Shown piece by piece: positions 37,744 through 50,382 of a DNA stretch of 64,000 bases (position 1 is the first letter of the stretch; every line of letters starts with the position of its first letter). The position numbers and the translations under genes were made by a program. Under the pieces are notes generated by a model. That model was not told the origin of the DNA. It ran no database searches and saw nothing but the letters and a program-made list of their open reading frames with translations. Location: NCBI RefSeq assembly GCF_000143535.2, contig NC_037312.1, positions 2,604,001 to 2,668,000 of the forward strand. The letters run 5' to 3'. This stretch comes from Botrytis cinerea B05.10. Lineage: Eukaryota; Ascomycota; Leotiomycetes; Helotiales; Sclerotiniaceae.

Positions 37744-39860
37744 GATCTTTCAGTCGCTCTTGCACACCTATGTAAATTAATTATTGTTTCGATGGAAGCT
37801 CTGGAGCTCTGTCGCTGACGGGTAGATTATTTCGTCGATTCGCGAGGCTGTGCAGGTACGGTAGGGTAGGTATGTGAGATATGTGAGGTTTCTGGAGAAG
37901 AGGAAGATACAAGATTGCAGGGTTGAAGCCGGCAAAAGAAGTAGAGATGCAGTGCAGCCGCAGACCGTTTTTCCGTAAATAAGCCAATGATCAGATAGCT
38001 ACGCAATGGATATCGTACACTTCGTTCGCAGTCTCAATAAATCTCCAAGGAACCTGATGGTTTGTACAATGATGAAATAGTGAATGGCGGATGAAACAAG
38101 AGTGAATGAGTGAAGTCGAAGGTAGTATGTATGGCGGATAGAATCTTCTTCTGGATGAAAAGGGTTCAATGTGACGGTGAAGGGAAGGTTAGCACACAAT
38201 CGGCTGTAGCGCTTGTGATTCCCCTCAAAAGAAGGCTTGCACGAACCACTTCGGTAATGATTGCAAGATTGAGAGCAAGATTTTAAGTGATTGTGCGGTT
38301 GCAGGCGGGTAGGCGATAAGTACAGGCGGGAAGAAGAAATGATGTACAAGTTTGGGTGATTGAGTGATTGAGTGACTGAGTGACTGAGTGACTGATTGAC
38401 TGATTGACTGATTGATTGATGGATCGATCGATTGGTAAAAGCGTATACAAATAGAAACGAACACACCACAGCCAGAGGTGCAGCCAGAGTCTTTATGAGT
38501 AAGTGGTACTGGGCTGCTGAATGTTGCAGTGTAATACAATCAGCAATAGCAATGAGAGAATGGGTTTGGTTTGGGTGGGCTTGGTCTGGTTAGGTTGGGT
38601 AGAATTGAGAGGATGCTGCGGAGAACTCTGGATATCGATTGACCAAACGATGGAAAATCGATGGACGGCGGGATGGATGGCAGGACGGATGGGTATATGG
38701 AAAGAAGAGACGGAAGAGAACTTGGCGGTGCAATCGATCTATCTACCAGACCAGCAAGTCGAACATGGGGATGTATATAATAAGTCGAATGAATGAATGA
38801 ATGAATGAGGGATACTAGGCAATATCTCCACGAAATTTGAGACAATGAGAGACTCGTCTCGGTAGCCAAAAAAGCAATACGGGAAGAATGCTTTCCTTTC
38901 GAGTAAGAGAGGATTTGCTTTTTCTCCTCCAAAATCAGAGATGAATGAGGTAAGTTTGGCGTCCTTCGTTTGCTCTCTCGCGCAGTCTATGTGTGTATGT
39001 ATGTAGCTAGCAGGTAAAATATGGGTATATGCATCTCAAGCTACAGAAGTACCTCCATACATTCGCACAGCATCCCGCATCCCGCAGGTCAAGCATGCAG
39101 CTATGAATCCGGGAACATTCAGAATCAGGTTCAGACCGATTTCATTACATACATGTACATACATGTACATGCTTGTAGCACCTAGGTCCGTTCTCTCCTC
39201 TGGTGGAGTATCGTCAATGCATTCATTATTCATACCCAGCCAGCCCTTCATACGTGCAGTGCAGTTGGTGAAGCTTTTGCGGCAGAAGAGCGAATGAAAC
39301 CCTTCCTCTATCACAATCGGTCAAGCCGTCAAATGTCCTCGCATGAGAATTTCTGTATACGTGAGCCCAAGATGCTTGCCCAGAGACATCATTGTCATCA
39401 GCCGGAGCCCAATGATGGGTGGTGATAAGTGGTGTATGATGGATGTGGACTGTGGAATGGGAAGTCTGCATACCTGCTTGCTTGGTATCCTGCCATCGTT
39501 TTCCAACGAAAGCCTCGGCCGTGGTGAAATACCTTCCTCGTACCTATCCTCCCACCTGCCCTCCTCTCCCCACCCACCCAGTGCTGGCTACCAATCAGGG
39601 CCAATCAATCAAATGCTACGATTGTGTCGATAAGAGATAAAACTCCGGACAGCTTATATAATCAAAAGTTTTTTTTTTCTGCCGCAACTTGTAAATGCCG
39701 TTCACTTGATATCAACAAACTCTTTCGAGAAAGTAAAGTTTCCCATGAATTGAAGGATTTGCGTTGATCGTGAGTATTCATTTGGCTTCAAGCTTGATCA
39801 ATCTTTTGAGTATACGCTCAATGCAAACACATCAACTAACCAATTGCGCCCAGCTTCACC
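37744..39860. promoter_or_regulatory. Divergent intergenic region between ARL8 and RPA135
   Basis: About 2.1 kb separates two genes transcribed away from each other, so both promoters must lie here. A degenerate tetramer/octamer repeat of GATTGAGTGACTGA type occurs at about 38355-38425. A T-rich stretch and a TTATATAATC sequence lie near 39656-39680, about 200 bp before the RPA135 ATG. No coding sequence is supported: long minus-strand frames (37999-38539, 38540-38932) translate to Ser-rich low-complexity sequence. Confidence 0.5.
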
Positions 39861-42800
39861 ATGGCTCCCTCGAAGTCTTCCTCCGCTCCTACAAATACCA
39901 AATGGACTCACGAGTTTGATACTGTTCGAAGAGAGAAACTTTTCCGAGACCCCCCAAAAGACCACACAGCATATCCTGCGCTTACCGCTGCTGTTGCTCC
40001 TCATATCGAATCATTCAATGCCCTGTTCGAGAAAGATGGTTTAATTGCTCAAGGGCTATTGGATATTGGATCCAAAACCTACCTCGATGGAGACGATAGA
40101 TTAGGTCCAGGAGGGAAGAATAAGTTGACTGTGAGGATTAAGGAAGTCTTCGTCGAAAAGTCGATGTTACCTGCATCCAACAAATTCTCTACCAAGAACA
40201 GAGAAATTCTACCGGCAGAATGCAGAGAACGACATGTTACCTACAGAGGAAAGATGTCGGCGCGCATGGAGTACTCGATTAACAACGGGGATCCAAAAGA
40301 GTTCATCAGAGATCTTGGACAATTGCCTTTGATGTTAATGGTATAAGCCCTCGCGAACTTCAATCCCAGATTGAGCTGACCTTTTTCCCTAGTCAAATAA
40401 ATGCCATCTTCAAAACAACTCACCAGCACAACTTGTGCAAAAGAAAGAGGAATCCGAAGAGCTTGGAGGATACTTCGTGGTGAACGGAATTGAGAAGATT
40501 ATTCGTCTTCTTGTTGTCAACCGAAGGAATTTCCCTATGGCCATCATAAGACCTTCATTTAAAGGTAGAGGTCCAACATACACCGAATTTGGTATGCTCA
40601 TTCGATCAGTACGACCCGATCAAACTTCTCAAACCAACGTTCTTCACTATCTCAACGATGGAAATGTTACTTTCCGTTTCTCGTGGCGCAAGAACGAATT
40701 CCTGGTGCCTGCCATGATGATTTTGAAGGCATTGGTGGAAACAAACGACAAGGAAATCTTCGAAGGACTTGTTGGTGCTGCTGGTTCGAAGGGAGCAGAA
40801 AACACATTCTTGACTGATCGTGTGGAATTGCTATTACGTACATACAAGGCCTACGGTTTATACACAAAGAGCAAGACTCGAGCATACTTGGGCGAGAAAT
40901 TCAGAATTGTCCTTGGAGTACCAGACACTATGTCGAATTACGATGTCGGAACGGAATTCCTGCGCAAAATTGTCCTCGTCCATCTCGGAAATACCGACGT
41001 CACAGAAGCGCAAGATAAGGACAAATTCAAGATGCTTCTTTTCATGACTAGAAAGTTGTATTCTTTGGTTGCTGGAGACTGTGCTGGTGACAATCCTGAT
41101 GCGGTCCAGAATCAAGAAATTTTGCTCGGAGGATTTTTGTTCGGTATGATCATCAAGGAGAGACTTGAAGATTGGCTTCACACTAGTTTGAGAATGGCAT
41201 TGAGAGACTATGTTCGACGAAGTCCAGAAAACAACTTTGCGACTCCAGAATTCTTGAAAGATTTCCCGGTTAAAATTTGTTCAAGAACAAATGAGCAAGT
41301 TGGTGGTGCTTTGGAGTACTTTATGTCTACAGGAAATCTTGTCAGTCCAACGGGCTTGGATCTCCAACAAACTTCCGGATTTACGGTTGTCGCAGAAAAG
41401 ATTAATTTCCTACGATTTATTGCCCATTTCCGTATGATTCACAGAGGTAGTTTCTTCGCTCAATTGAAGACTACTACTGTTCGTAAGTTGTTGCCAGAGA
41501 GTTGGGGTTTTATGTGTCCTGTTCACACTCCCGATGGAAGTCCTTGCGGACTGCTAAACCATCTTTCACACAAATGCATAATTCTCACACACGCCTCGGA
41601 TGTATCGGCTCTACCAAAGCTTCTATCTGAACTTGGTGTCGTTAGCACCGGTTCATCATCCACTGACGAGAGTGTTGTTGTTCAATTAGATGGAAAGATT
41701 ATGGGCTGGTGTTCACCCAAGCAATCTCTCGTCATTGCGGATACTCTACGTTACTGGAAGGTTGAAAAGACACATGGTGTTCCAACCAATTTGGAAATTG
41801 GATATATCCCCAATTCACACGGTGGACAATATCCAGGTATCTATTTGTCGGCTGCACCAGCTAGAATGGTCAGACCAGTCAAATATCTTCCTCTTGATAA
41901 AGAAGATTTTGTCGGACCACTTGAGCAACCTTTCATGTCTATTGCAGTCACCGAGCAAGAGATCGAATCCGGAGAACACACCCACGTCGAGTTCGATCCT
42001 ACCCATATCCTTTCTATCCTTGCCAACATGACTCCCTTCTCCGATTTCAATCAATCGCCCAGAAACATGTACCAATGTCAGATGGGTAAACAATCTATGG
42101 GTACACCTGGAACCGCCATTCGTTACAGAACTGACAACAAAGCTTACCGTCTTCAAACTGGACAAACTCCGATTGTCCGCGCACCACTTCACAACGAATA
42201 TGGTTTTGATAACTTCCCCAACGGAATGAACTCCGTTGTTGCCGTCATTTCCTACACTGGTTACGACATGGACGACGCTATGATTATCAACAAGTCCGCG
42301 CACGAGCGCGGCTTCGGTCATGGAACAATCTACAAGACCAAAAAGTATGAATTGGAGGAGGGACACAAATCTCGATCTGCTAAAAATATCAAGAAGCTCT
42401 TCGGTTTCGCTCCTGGTGGACTCGTTAAAGCAGAATGGAAAGCAGCCATTGATGAGGATGGTTTACCATTCATTGGTCGAATGGTTCAAAATGGTGATTT
42501 GATTGCTGCATGGCATACGGTTTCGATGGATGAGAATGGAAAATACGTTAACCGAGATGGCCAAACTCATTTCGAGAAATACAAGGAGACTGAAATCGCA
42601 TTTATCGAGGAAGTTCGATTGATTGGCAATGAGAACGGAATTGAACCTTGTCAAGCCATTTCTGTTAAACTCCGCATCCCTCGTTCTCCAGTCATCGGAG
42701 ATAAGTTTTCGAGTCGTCACGGACAAAAGGGTGTTTGTTCACAAAAATGGCCAGCAGTCGACATGCCATTTACGGAATCTGGTATTCAACCTGATACCAT

Positions 42801-43536
42801 TATCAATCCTCACGCTTTCCCTTCTCGTATGACTATTGGTATGTTCGTCGAGTCCTTGGCCGGAAAAGCTGGTGCATTACATGGTTTGGCTCAAGATAGT
42901 ACTCCGTTCAAATTCGACGAGGAACATAAGGCCGGTGACTATTTCGGACATCAATTGATGAAGGCTGGATATAATTACTATGGTAATGAACCTATGTATT
43001 CTGGCATCACTGGAGAGGAGCTGCACGCCGATATTTATATTGGAGTTGTCTACTACCAACGTCTTCGTCATATGGTAAACGATAAATACCAAGTTAGAAC
43101 CACAGGTCCAGTCACACAACTTACTGGCCAACCAATCAAGGGTAGAAAGAAGGGTGGTGGTATCCGTGTAGGAGAGATGGAACGTGATTCTTTGCTAGCT
43201 CACGGTACTGCTTTCTTGTTGCAAGATAGATTACTCAACTGCTCTGATTACACCAAATCGTGGATCTGCAAGGAATGCGGAACTTTCTTGTCAACTCAAC
43301 CTACGGTTTCGGCATTCGCAAGCAAGAAGAAGGGTACTGGTGTGGTTAGATGTAGAAAGTGCGCAACAAGTGCATCAGGAAAGTTGGGTGGAGGAGAGGT
43401 ATGGGAAGACGGTAAGGGGCAGAGATGGGTAGGTGGTGAGGATACCACTGTTGTGGCTGTTCCGGGTGTGTTGAAGTATTTGGATGTTGAATTGGCGGCT
43501 ATGGGTATCAAGTTGAAGTATAATGTTGGGCCTTAA
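39861..43536 (+). CDS. RPA135: DNA-directed RNA polymerase I second-largest subunit (RPA135/RPA2 type, 1207 aa)
   Basis: Exon 1 is 39861-40340 and exon 2 is 40393-43536 (52-bp intron, GTATAA..CTAG). The splice restores LGQLPLMLMSNKCHLQNNSP, a conserved Rpb2-family stretch. The protein is 1207 residues, matching yeast Rpa135 (1203). Visible family motifs are EELGGYFVVNGIEKIIR and CPVHTPDGSPCGLLNHLSHKC. Others are GYDMDDAMIINKSAHERG (from residue 783, with the catalytic-site acidic residues) and GDKFSSRHGQKGVCSQKWP (from about 929, a catalytic basic region). A C-terminal zinc site has Cys 1119, 1122, 1147 and 1150. The PolI assignment rests on the N-terminus and on the SNKCHLQ..SPAQLVQ and KGTGVVRCRKC regions rather than on Pol II or III features. 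The product transcribes 35S rRNA in the nucleolus. The start is the first ATG, context CACCATGG. Confidence 0.96.
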
Positions 43537-46189
43537 ATGGTGTGACTTGCGGAGAAAATATGGGGAAAGAAAAAGATGATTGACGAATTGAAATTTGGCA
43601 GGCGTTCTTGGGGAAAGGAATAATTGTAGCATTTACAAGGGGTACTTCTTTTAATTTTGTTGGGCACTAAATGAATGGATCGTCAAAAGATAGAGATTAT
43701 TGATTCAGGATTGAATGAAATATTATGAAAACTAAAATTGTAGATGTCTTCGGGGTTATGATTTGATTTTGATTGTACAGGTTTGTGTTGGTTGTGTTGG
43801 AGGATGGATCTTGATATTGTGGAGATTTTTTGGACGGAAATATAGATGCGTGTTGGGTCTGCTAGATGCTTTGGATGAATTCATGTGCTCACCTCATCAT
43901 GAAATAATGATATAGTGCAAGCCTTTCAAGACCAGATGATTTCTGCGACGGTTCAATGATAGATACCGGTCGATGAACAATTGGTGTAGCACTCAGACTC
44001 TCCCCCCCTCTCTCTCCCTGAATTGTATGCTATTTTAGTGAAACTACTAGGTAGCTACCTAGCAGCACTAGACTAATATGTTAGTAAAGACATCTCATAT
44101 CTACCCACCGTCCAATAAAGCATACCTACCTAGGCAGGTACGTACAAAAAACCACCACGGCAGATGGATTCTGTTTTGTCGAGACATCTGAAAGAGGTAA
44201 TAATTTTATCTGTATAATGGTTGGTGGGTGACACGAGAAAGGAGCGGATGCCCAGATAGCGTAACATGCCAAGGCGTCCGCAGTGCTGCAGGTGGTAAGC
44301 GGTCCACGATGGAAGAGTGGATGAGAAGATGATGAAGGAGGAGAGGGAGAAAGAAGGAACGAAAGGGAAGAGAAGATTGGGATGGGATACCGGCACTGGT
44401 GTTGGCACTGACTGGCACTGGCACTGACTGGCATCGTGTATTCATCGTTTTCACGTGAGATGTTCTGACCAAGGGAAGACGGGAAGGCAAGGGAGGCTAA
44501 TTGCAGTGCAGGCCGTGAAGTGAAGATTAAGAAGTTGCTGGTCTTCTTTGAGGTGAATACTGGTGGGTATCTAGAAAGGTAGACACTTGTAGGCATGGAA
44601 GATGGATAGGTCGGCAGGTAGAGGGATAGAAGGAAACTTTGGCTCTGACTCGAGATAGACTGACTTCTGAAACCACCAGCGAACAATAAATCGAGGACGC
44701 TTTGAACTTTGTATAATCCATGAATTGTGTATTCCGTACATACCTGCTACCTGTCTAGTGATGGCAGAGGTGGAGAATATATCGATTTCATCTGAATGAT
44801 AGTACGAAGGAGGGAGCCGGAAAGAAGATGGGCCAGAGTCTCATAGATTAGATAGGAGCGTATTGATCTTCGACAACAATAGTTTCTCTTGAACTGTAGA
44901 TTCGCCAATTGATCTATATACGATCCGTATTATCCGTATCATCCGTACCATCCGTACCATCTACCCATCAGACTATCTACATGCATACAATAAATAGGTC
45001 TACACATGCTTCCTCCAACGTTCCACCTGCAGACAAACCCTAAATACAGTAATTACTAACCTTAACCTTAATCTCGAGGATTTCTCCTTCCGAGCTCCTC
45101 TTTCCAATCCTCCTCAAACTTTCTTGGAACTACTTCGTGCTGACTAGACCTGATCTCTACAAGATCTTACTTGATGAACACTTTGATCGACACCCAACAC
45201 CCAACCACCAACCACCACGCACAAAATGCATTGTATCGATTGGTATTTATAACAATACTACCAATATTGTCAACACTACCAACGCTACCAGTGCTACCAC
45301 CATGTGCGTGCGACTGACTGCTACTGCCGCTACTACGGACCGAGCTACTGCTACCGTCCTAAAATGAGCTGCTGAACTTCGCCTCCAACAATGGTCGAAG
45401 GATGTTGATCTCCAAATTTTAATGATGACCACACATCCATCCTAATGGGACGCTACATGAATCCTAACGGCAACCTGCCGATGGACGCTTCCAACCACTG
45501 CAAGGCAAGCATGGCCGGGAAATCACGTTTTCGTACAATCCGCTCTCTTGGTATAATCTTTGTTTTCCCTATGCATGGCCGTTCCTTCAATGCCAATTTC
45601 CAACTGACTGAGGCTCAGCCTGGAGTCATGGCATGCTATGGTGTTGGTTCACGGATTCCATATCAGCCCTAATCTTTCTTGCATCCATCTATCATAAGGT
45701 TCTTGATGTTCCACCAATATTCTTGGGGAAAAGAAATAAATCAGATATAATAATCGGAACATGTAACCGTGGGCATTTCGTCATCTGCATCTCATTTCTT
45801 TTTTTTTTTGGATTTGCATTACTCTCTTCTTATCCCTCGATCTCTTTGCACACATTCATCTACTGTCTTTTCTGGTATTCATTCATTCATTGACTCCTTT
45901 CATTCACTCCTTCTGCTTGAGCACTGAGTAGTGGGGGCGACTCTCTCATCGCCATCTCATTCTCGTCCATTCGTTTGTTTGCATTCACTCTCGTTACAGT
46001 GTGTGTCGAAGTATTTAATCCGGCGAATCTGAAGTTACTGTTTTCCAGACTTTTCTTCTGGTCTACTTTCCCCTCCTTTAATAGCCCAATCCATCGCCAA
46101 TCGCAGTCTTTACTACTATAGCACTGTCATAGCATTTGAGAGAATCCAACCTGAAGATCAATCGCCATATCTACGAGATTTTTGTCAGC
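43537..46189. other. Intergenic region upstream of the tyrosinase gene
   Basis: About 2.65 kb without a supported gene. It holds the RPA135 3' UTR at the left and the tyrosinase promoter at the right. A perfect 16-bp palindrome CTAGGTAGCTACCTAG lies at 44047-44062, and a TACCTAGGCAGGTA element lies at about 44126-44139; both resemble the palindrome repeated in the AT island. A minus-strand open frame at 44126-44686 is Ser/Pro-rich and unrecognised. Runs of CCGTATTATCCGTATCATCCGTACC occur at about 44924-44960. Confidence 0.5.
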
Positions 46190-48305
46190 ATGGTCTTCTT
46201 TCGAGGAGCCTCAATCGTGTCCATCCTTACCATTGCTGGTTCATTCCTATCGCAAACGGCTCAAGCAATCCCAAGACCTCACGATCACCGACCAAGGGGC
46301 TATGATTATGGTGTAGACATAGGAGCAATTTTGAAGCGGGATGTTACTCCTATTCCCACTACTGGAGTCTCATTTAACAGCTCAAATTCGTCAATACCAG
46401 TTCGTCAAGAAATCCGGGATCTACAAAAGAATGCGGATCTTTGGGAGCTATATATTTTGGGGGTATCAATGATGCAAACTATCAATCAATCAGATATTCG
46501 TTCATGGTACCAAATAGCCGGTAATTATCGATGCTACCTATCAAGTGGTAAACTGCTAACCTCTCAACAAGGCATTCATGGTAGACCTTATCTTCCGTAT
46601 GACGGAGTCCAAGCTACTCCCGGTGACGAAAATAACGGATATTGTACCCATGTCTCGATTCTCTTCCCTACTTGGCACAGGCCTTACTTGGCACTTTATG
46701 AGGTAGGAATTCTATGCATGCCATCTGAGACACATCTATTGACACTTTCTGTAGCAAACACTCCATAGTATCGTTGTATTCATTGCAGCACAGTTCTCTG
46801 CTGGAGCCGAGAGAGACAGGTATACTGCTGCTGCAGCCAACTTCCGTATTCCGTATTGGGATTGGGCTGTTGTACCACCCACTGGGGAGAGTGTTTTACC
46901 CCCAAGTGTTTCGACCCCAACTATAACTGTCAATGGGCCTGCCGGTGTTCAAACAATTTCCAATCCACTGTTTAGTTATCACTTCAACCCTTTGGACCCA
47001 TCGGAGTTACCTGATGCACCTGTAAGTTATAAATGAATGGTTCATGATGAATTGCCAATTAACAATTCTTAGTTCAGCCAGTTTCCCCAAACTTTGAGGT
47101 ATCCCACATCCAATGATGCCTCTGCTACTTCACAGAACAACCTTGTTGCTCGACAACTTGATAATAGTGCTGCTTCATTCCGGAACCGTCTGTATAACCT
47201 CTTCACCAATTATCACGACTACAGTACGTTCAGTAATGAAGCATGGATTACCGCCTCTAGCCCGGGAGATTTCGATTCCATTGAATCCCTCCACGATCAA
47301 ATTCATGGATTGACAGGAAGTGGTGGCCACATGGCTTACATCGACTACTCTGCCTTCGATCCACTCTTCTTTCTTCATCACGCAATGATCGATCGTTGTT
47401 TTGCCATTTGGCAAACCTTGAACCCAGACAGTTATGTTTCTCCCAGAGAAGCTTCATACAGCACCTTTACCATGACGGCTGGAACCACCCAAGATGTATC
47501 TACACCACTCAAGCCTTTTTACGACGCCGGTGGGAAAAACTTTTACACTTCTTCTAATGTTGTCTCAACAGAATCTTTTGGTTACGCATATCCGGAAACA
47601 TTACAAGGGGGAAATACAACTGCTCAAGCAATCAAGGCCATAAATCTTCTATACGGGACGACTGCTCCGGCAAAAACGGTTTCTCGCGGTTTGATTCCAG
47701 GTCTCGCCTCTTCAGGTCTCGCCTCTAAATTATTAGGACGGGAGCACCATCTTAACTCAACATATGATCTTCTCTCCTTCGCCCTCGCCCCGAACGGTCA
47801 ATACACCGAATGGATTGCCAATATTCAAGTGCAGAAATTTGCCCTCTCTAGGTCGTTTTTTATTCACGTTTTCCTTGGACCTTTCGAAGATGACCCCTCG
47901 AGTTGGTCATTCGAACCTAATCTAGTCGGCACGCACTGCGTTTTTGCGAAGCTTTCATCCTCAGGTGCCTCTGTAGCTGATCCTAACCAATTGGTAACAG
48001 GGACGATTCCTCTTACTAGTGCTCTACTCGACGATATTTCAGAAGGTCATCTGAGATCACTGAACGATGTGGACGTCGAACCATACCTTAGAAAGAATCT
48101 CCAATATCGCATCACACTTCTAAATGACACGGAAATTGACAACTCCGCTGTCCCAAGTTTGAAGCTTAGTGTGGTGAGCTCTAGTGTTCAACAAAGTACG
48201 GTTGATCATGAATTGCCAAAATGGGGTTCGATGATTAGTCGTTTGGAGTTATTTGTCGAGGAGCTGAAGGAGGCATTGGGAAATACAACCCTAATAGGTT
48301 ATTGA
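46190..48305 (+). CDS. Secreted tyrosinase (type-3 copper polyphenol oxidase, 670 aa)
   Basis: Exons are 46190-46702, 46755-47021 and 47073-48305, with introns of 52 and 51 bp, all phase 0. An N-terminal signal peptide (MVFFRGASIVSILTIAGSFL...AQA) leads to the tyrosinase domain. The CuA histidines are H130 (in GIHGRPY), H154 and H163 (in TWHRPYLALYEQTLH). The CuB histidines are H334 and H338 (HDQIH) and H362 or H363 (FLHHAMIDR). The C152-T-H154 pattern matches the Cys-His thioether of fungal tyrosinases. PYWDW is present. After the catalytic core there is a long C-terminal domain (about residues 440-670), like the shielding domain that is cleaved on activation. It would hydroxylate and oxidise phenols to quinones, for example in melanin formation or defence-phenol oxidation. 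Several N-glycosylation sequons are present. The start at 46190 is the first ATG in frame and begins the signal peptide. Confidence 0.93.
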
Positions 48306-48524
48306 TTTGATCTTGGGTGTATTAGCATGTCATGGCGGGGAGTTACGACTTTTTAGTCGATTTTCTTTCTTCGGGGGATGGAATTTTGTAGATGATCCGA
48401 TGATACCATTTTGCATGTTGGATATTGGATATTGAATAGCCGATAGATGATGCGAAAAATATGTTACATGTCAATTGTTTCTAATTCTCAGTGACATGTT
48501 ATTTCGATTTTGAAACTTTTTACA

Positions 48525-49657
48525 TCAACCAAAAGTCCTCCTCACTTTCCTCATACTCAACACCATGAGTAAACACCCCATAAATGCGAACCATAACATC
48601 AAAACCCCCAACCATCCTATCACCATAGCATTACTACCCACTTTCGCCACGACGCCTCCATAACTCATCCGCTCGATAAATCGCGAGGTAGTCACCGCGG
48701 CCAAATGCTGCCAGAGGATGGATACAGATGCGAAGAGGAACGCGCTACCGCTGGCTAAGCAGAGTGTAAAGCTCAGGGCCCGAGAGGGAAATGATTTTAC
48801 TTGACGTTCGGAATCGGTGTCGGAGTTTCTGTCAGCTTTCCAACGGGGGATGAGAGTGAGGAGGACGAGGGTGAAGAGGGTAAGGGCGAGGGAGATGTAG
48901 CTGTGGGGTGTTAGGGTGTTAAGGTGTTGTGGCGGTGGGTTTTTGGATCTTATTCGATGCTATGGCAGGGGAAGTAGGGAAGTAGGTAGAGAGAGTAGAG
49001 AAGGAGACAGGTTAGAAAAGAAAACGCACAGCAATCCGTCAAATACAATTCTTTTCCTCACCGAATCGGCTAGTTGAAGGAGATTCAGGGGATCTGTATC
49101 GAAATCGATATGCGTGGTCGAATTTGTACTCGTGCTCGTGCTCGTGCTCGTGATTGTATTCTTTAATGTCGTGACATGTTGGGCACATTCCCATCTCCAA
49201 CTTGCGATTGGAGAAGCCATACATATTCCTCGGAAACCGATGCGGATTGTGAGAGCATTGTTTTGGGTGTTTGGGGGGAGGAGAGAGCTGAGGTTGCGGT
49301 GGAGGGTTTGGGTGAGGGGGGTGGGGATTGAGGAGGTGTAGGTGAGGGAGAGGAGGTAGATGGTGTGGGTGGAGTGGGTGGTGCAGCTTAGTGGGAGGAG
49401 GACTAGTTGGATAGGTTGGTTGGTGAGTTGAGGGGTTTGGAGATTAGGTGGATGGGCGGAAATGAGGATGAGGACTGGGAGTGAGGATGAGGGAGAGGGG
49501 GAATGGGAGATGTAGGATAAAGGGTGGGAGATTTGAATATAGTATATTACCTACCCAGACAGGCGATACCGATACATGTAAGGAGGATCAGAAAGTGTTG
49601 GAAATCGAAGCCAAAGCGGAAGAAGGAGATGAAGATTGAGAGTTTGCGGGGGATCAT
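48525..49657 (-). CDS. Fig1-family four-pass membrane protein (307 aa)
   Basis: Exons are 49657-49555, 49474-49030 and 48900-48525, with introns of 80 and 129 bp (donors GTAGGT and GTGCGT). The joined 307-residue frame has four hydrophobic segments: about residues 21-42; the YISLALTLFTLVLLTLIP segment; the ALSFTLCLASGSAFLFASVS segment; and the VIGWLGVLMLWFAFMGCLLM segment. A luminal loop lies between the first and second. The loop carries C65, a GFRGIC motif (114-119) and WEC (C131), the GxxGxC...C signature of the Fig1/Dni1 family. Its members act in calcium influx and membrane fusion during mating and hyphal fusion. A Thr/Ser tract (TSTSTSTST) in the loop is encoded by a hexanucleotide repeat. 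The family assignment is from the motif and topology. Splice sites are internally consistent in phase. Confidence 0.8.
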
Positions 49658-50382
49658 TGTGGGGGTAGGGATGAGGATGAGAATGGGGATGGGGATATAT
49701 GTTCTTGAGAGGAGATGAGTAGGAAAGTTATATCATCTGGAATGAGATTATACAGGTGCTCGTAACGACGATGGTATGGAAAGTTGTGACAAGTCGTGAC
49801 ATGTTGATGAAGATATTGTGGTGATGCTTGGAGGGCTTGGAGGGGTTGGGCTTACTTGCAGATATTGTGGCTTGTTACTGAACCAATTATCTTTGCATCA
49901 ATGGTATACACACTATTGTGATACTGTGCAAGTAAGTATCCCCAATGTATTGTTATCTATTCTACCAAAGTAATTGACCTGCATTCCTTTTCAAGAAAAG
50001 ATATCGTTTATATATATATCGTCTACACCCGAACCCCTCCAATTATTCACAGAAAAAAAAAGCTGCAATTCTGAGCCACCAACCAACGACCTAGAAAGCC
50101 ACATAGTGGATTACTTTCCCCGCGTGGATAAGGACCGGTGAATCCTCATAGGGGGGAAAGCGCGATTGCAACGGTCGATCAATACCCTGATACTATCTAC
50201 CAATATGAGCTGACCGAGGTATACAGGTATGCCTGTGATAGTGACATCACGCAGCATCAGCAGATTGAGCTTGCTTCCAGGGTTGATAGTATATAAGAGA
50301 ACACACTCGATACTATTTCAACGTACTGTATTGCATATTGCCCCGACTATCGAGAGTTTCATATCTATCCCGCGCCAGCAAA
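49658..50382. promoter_or_regulatory. Divergent intergenic region between Fig1-like and DUF4185 genes
   Basis: 725 bp between two divergent genes. A TATATAAG sequence at 50290-50297, about 90 bp before the DUF4185 ATG, is a good TATA-box candidate. A CGCGTGGATAAGG stretch near 50120 contains a GATA core. No coding sequence was seen. Confidence 0.5.

Noticed and set aside
38540..38932. 130-codon Ser/Pro-rich minus-strand frame
   Set aside because: Low-complexity sequence in the ARL8/RPA135 divergent promoter interval, with no conserved motif.
41815..42366. 183-codon frame antisense to RPA135
   Set aside because: Shadow frame of a highly conserved coding exon, and its translation is not conserved protein.
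44126..44686. 186-codon Ser/Pro-rich minus-strand frame upstream of tyrosinase
   Set aside because: Low-complexity translation of purine-rich DNA, with no motif. The likely start is not ATG-supported by context.
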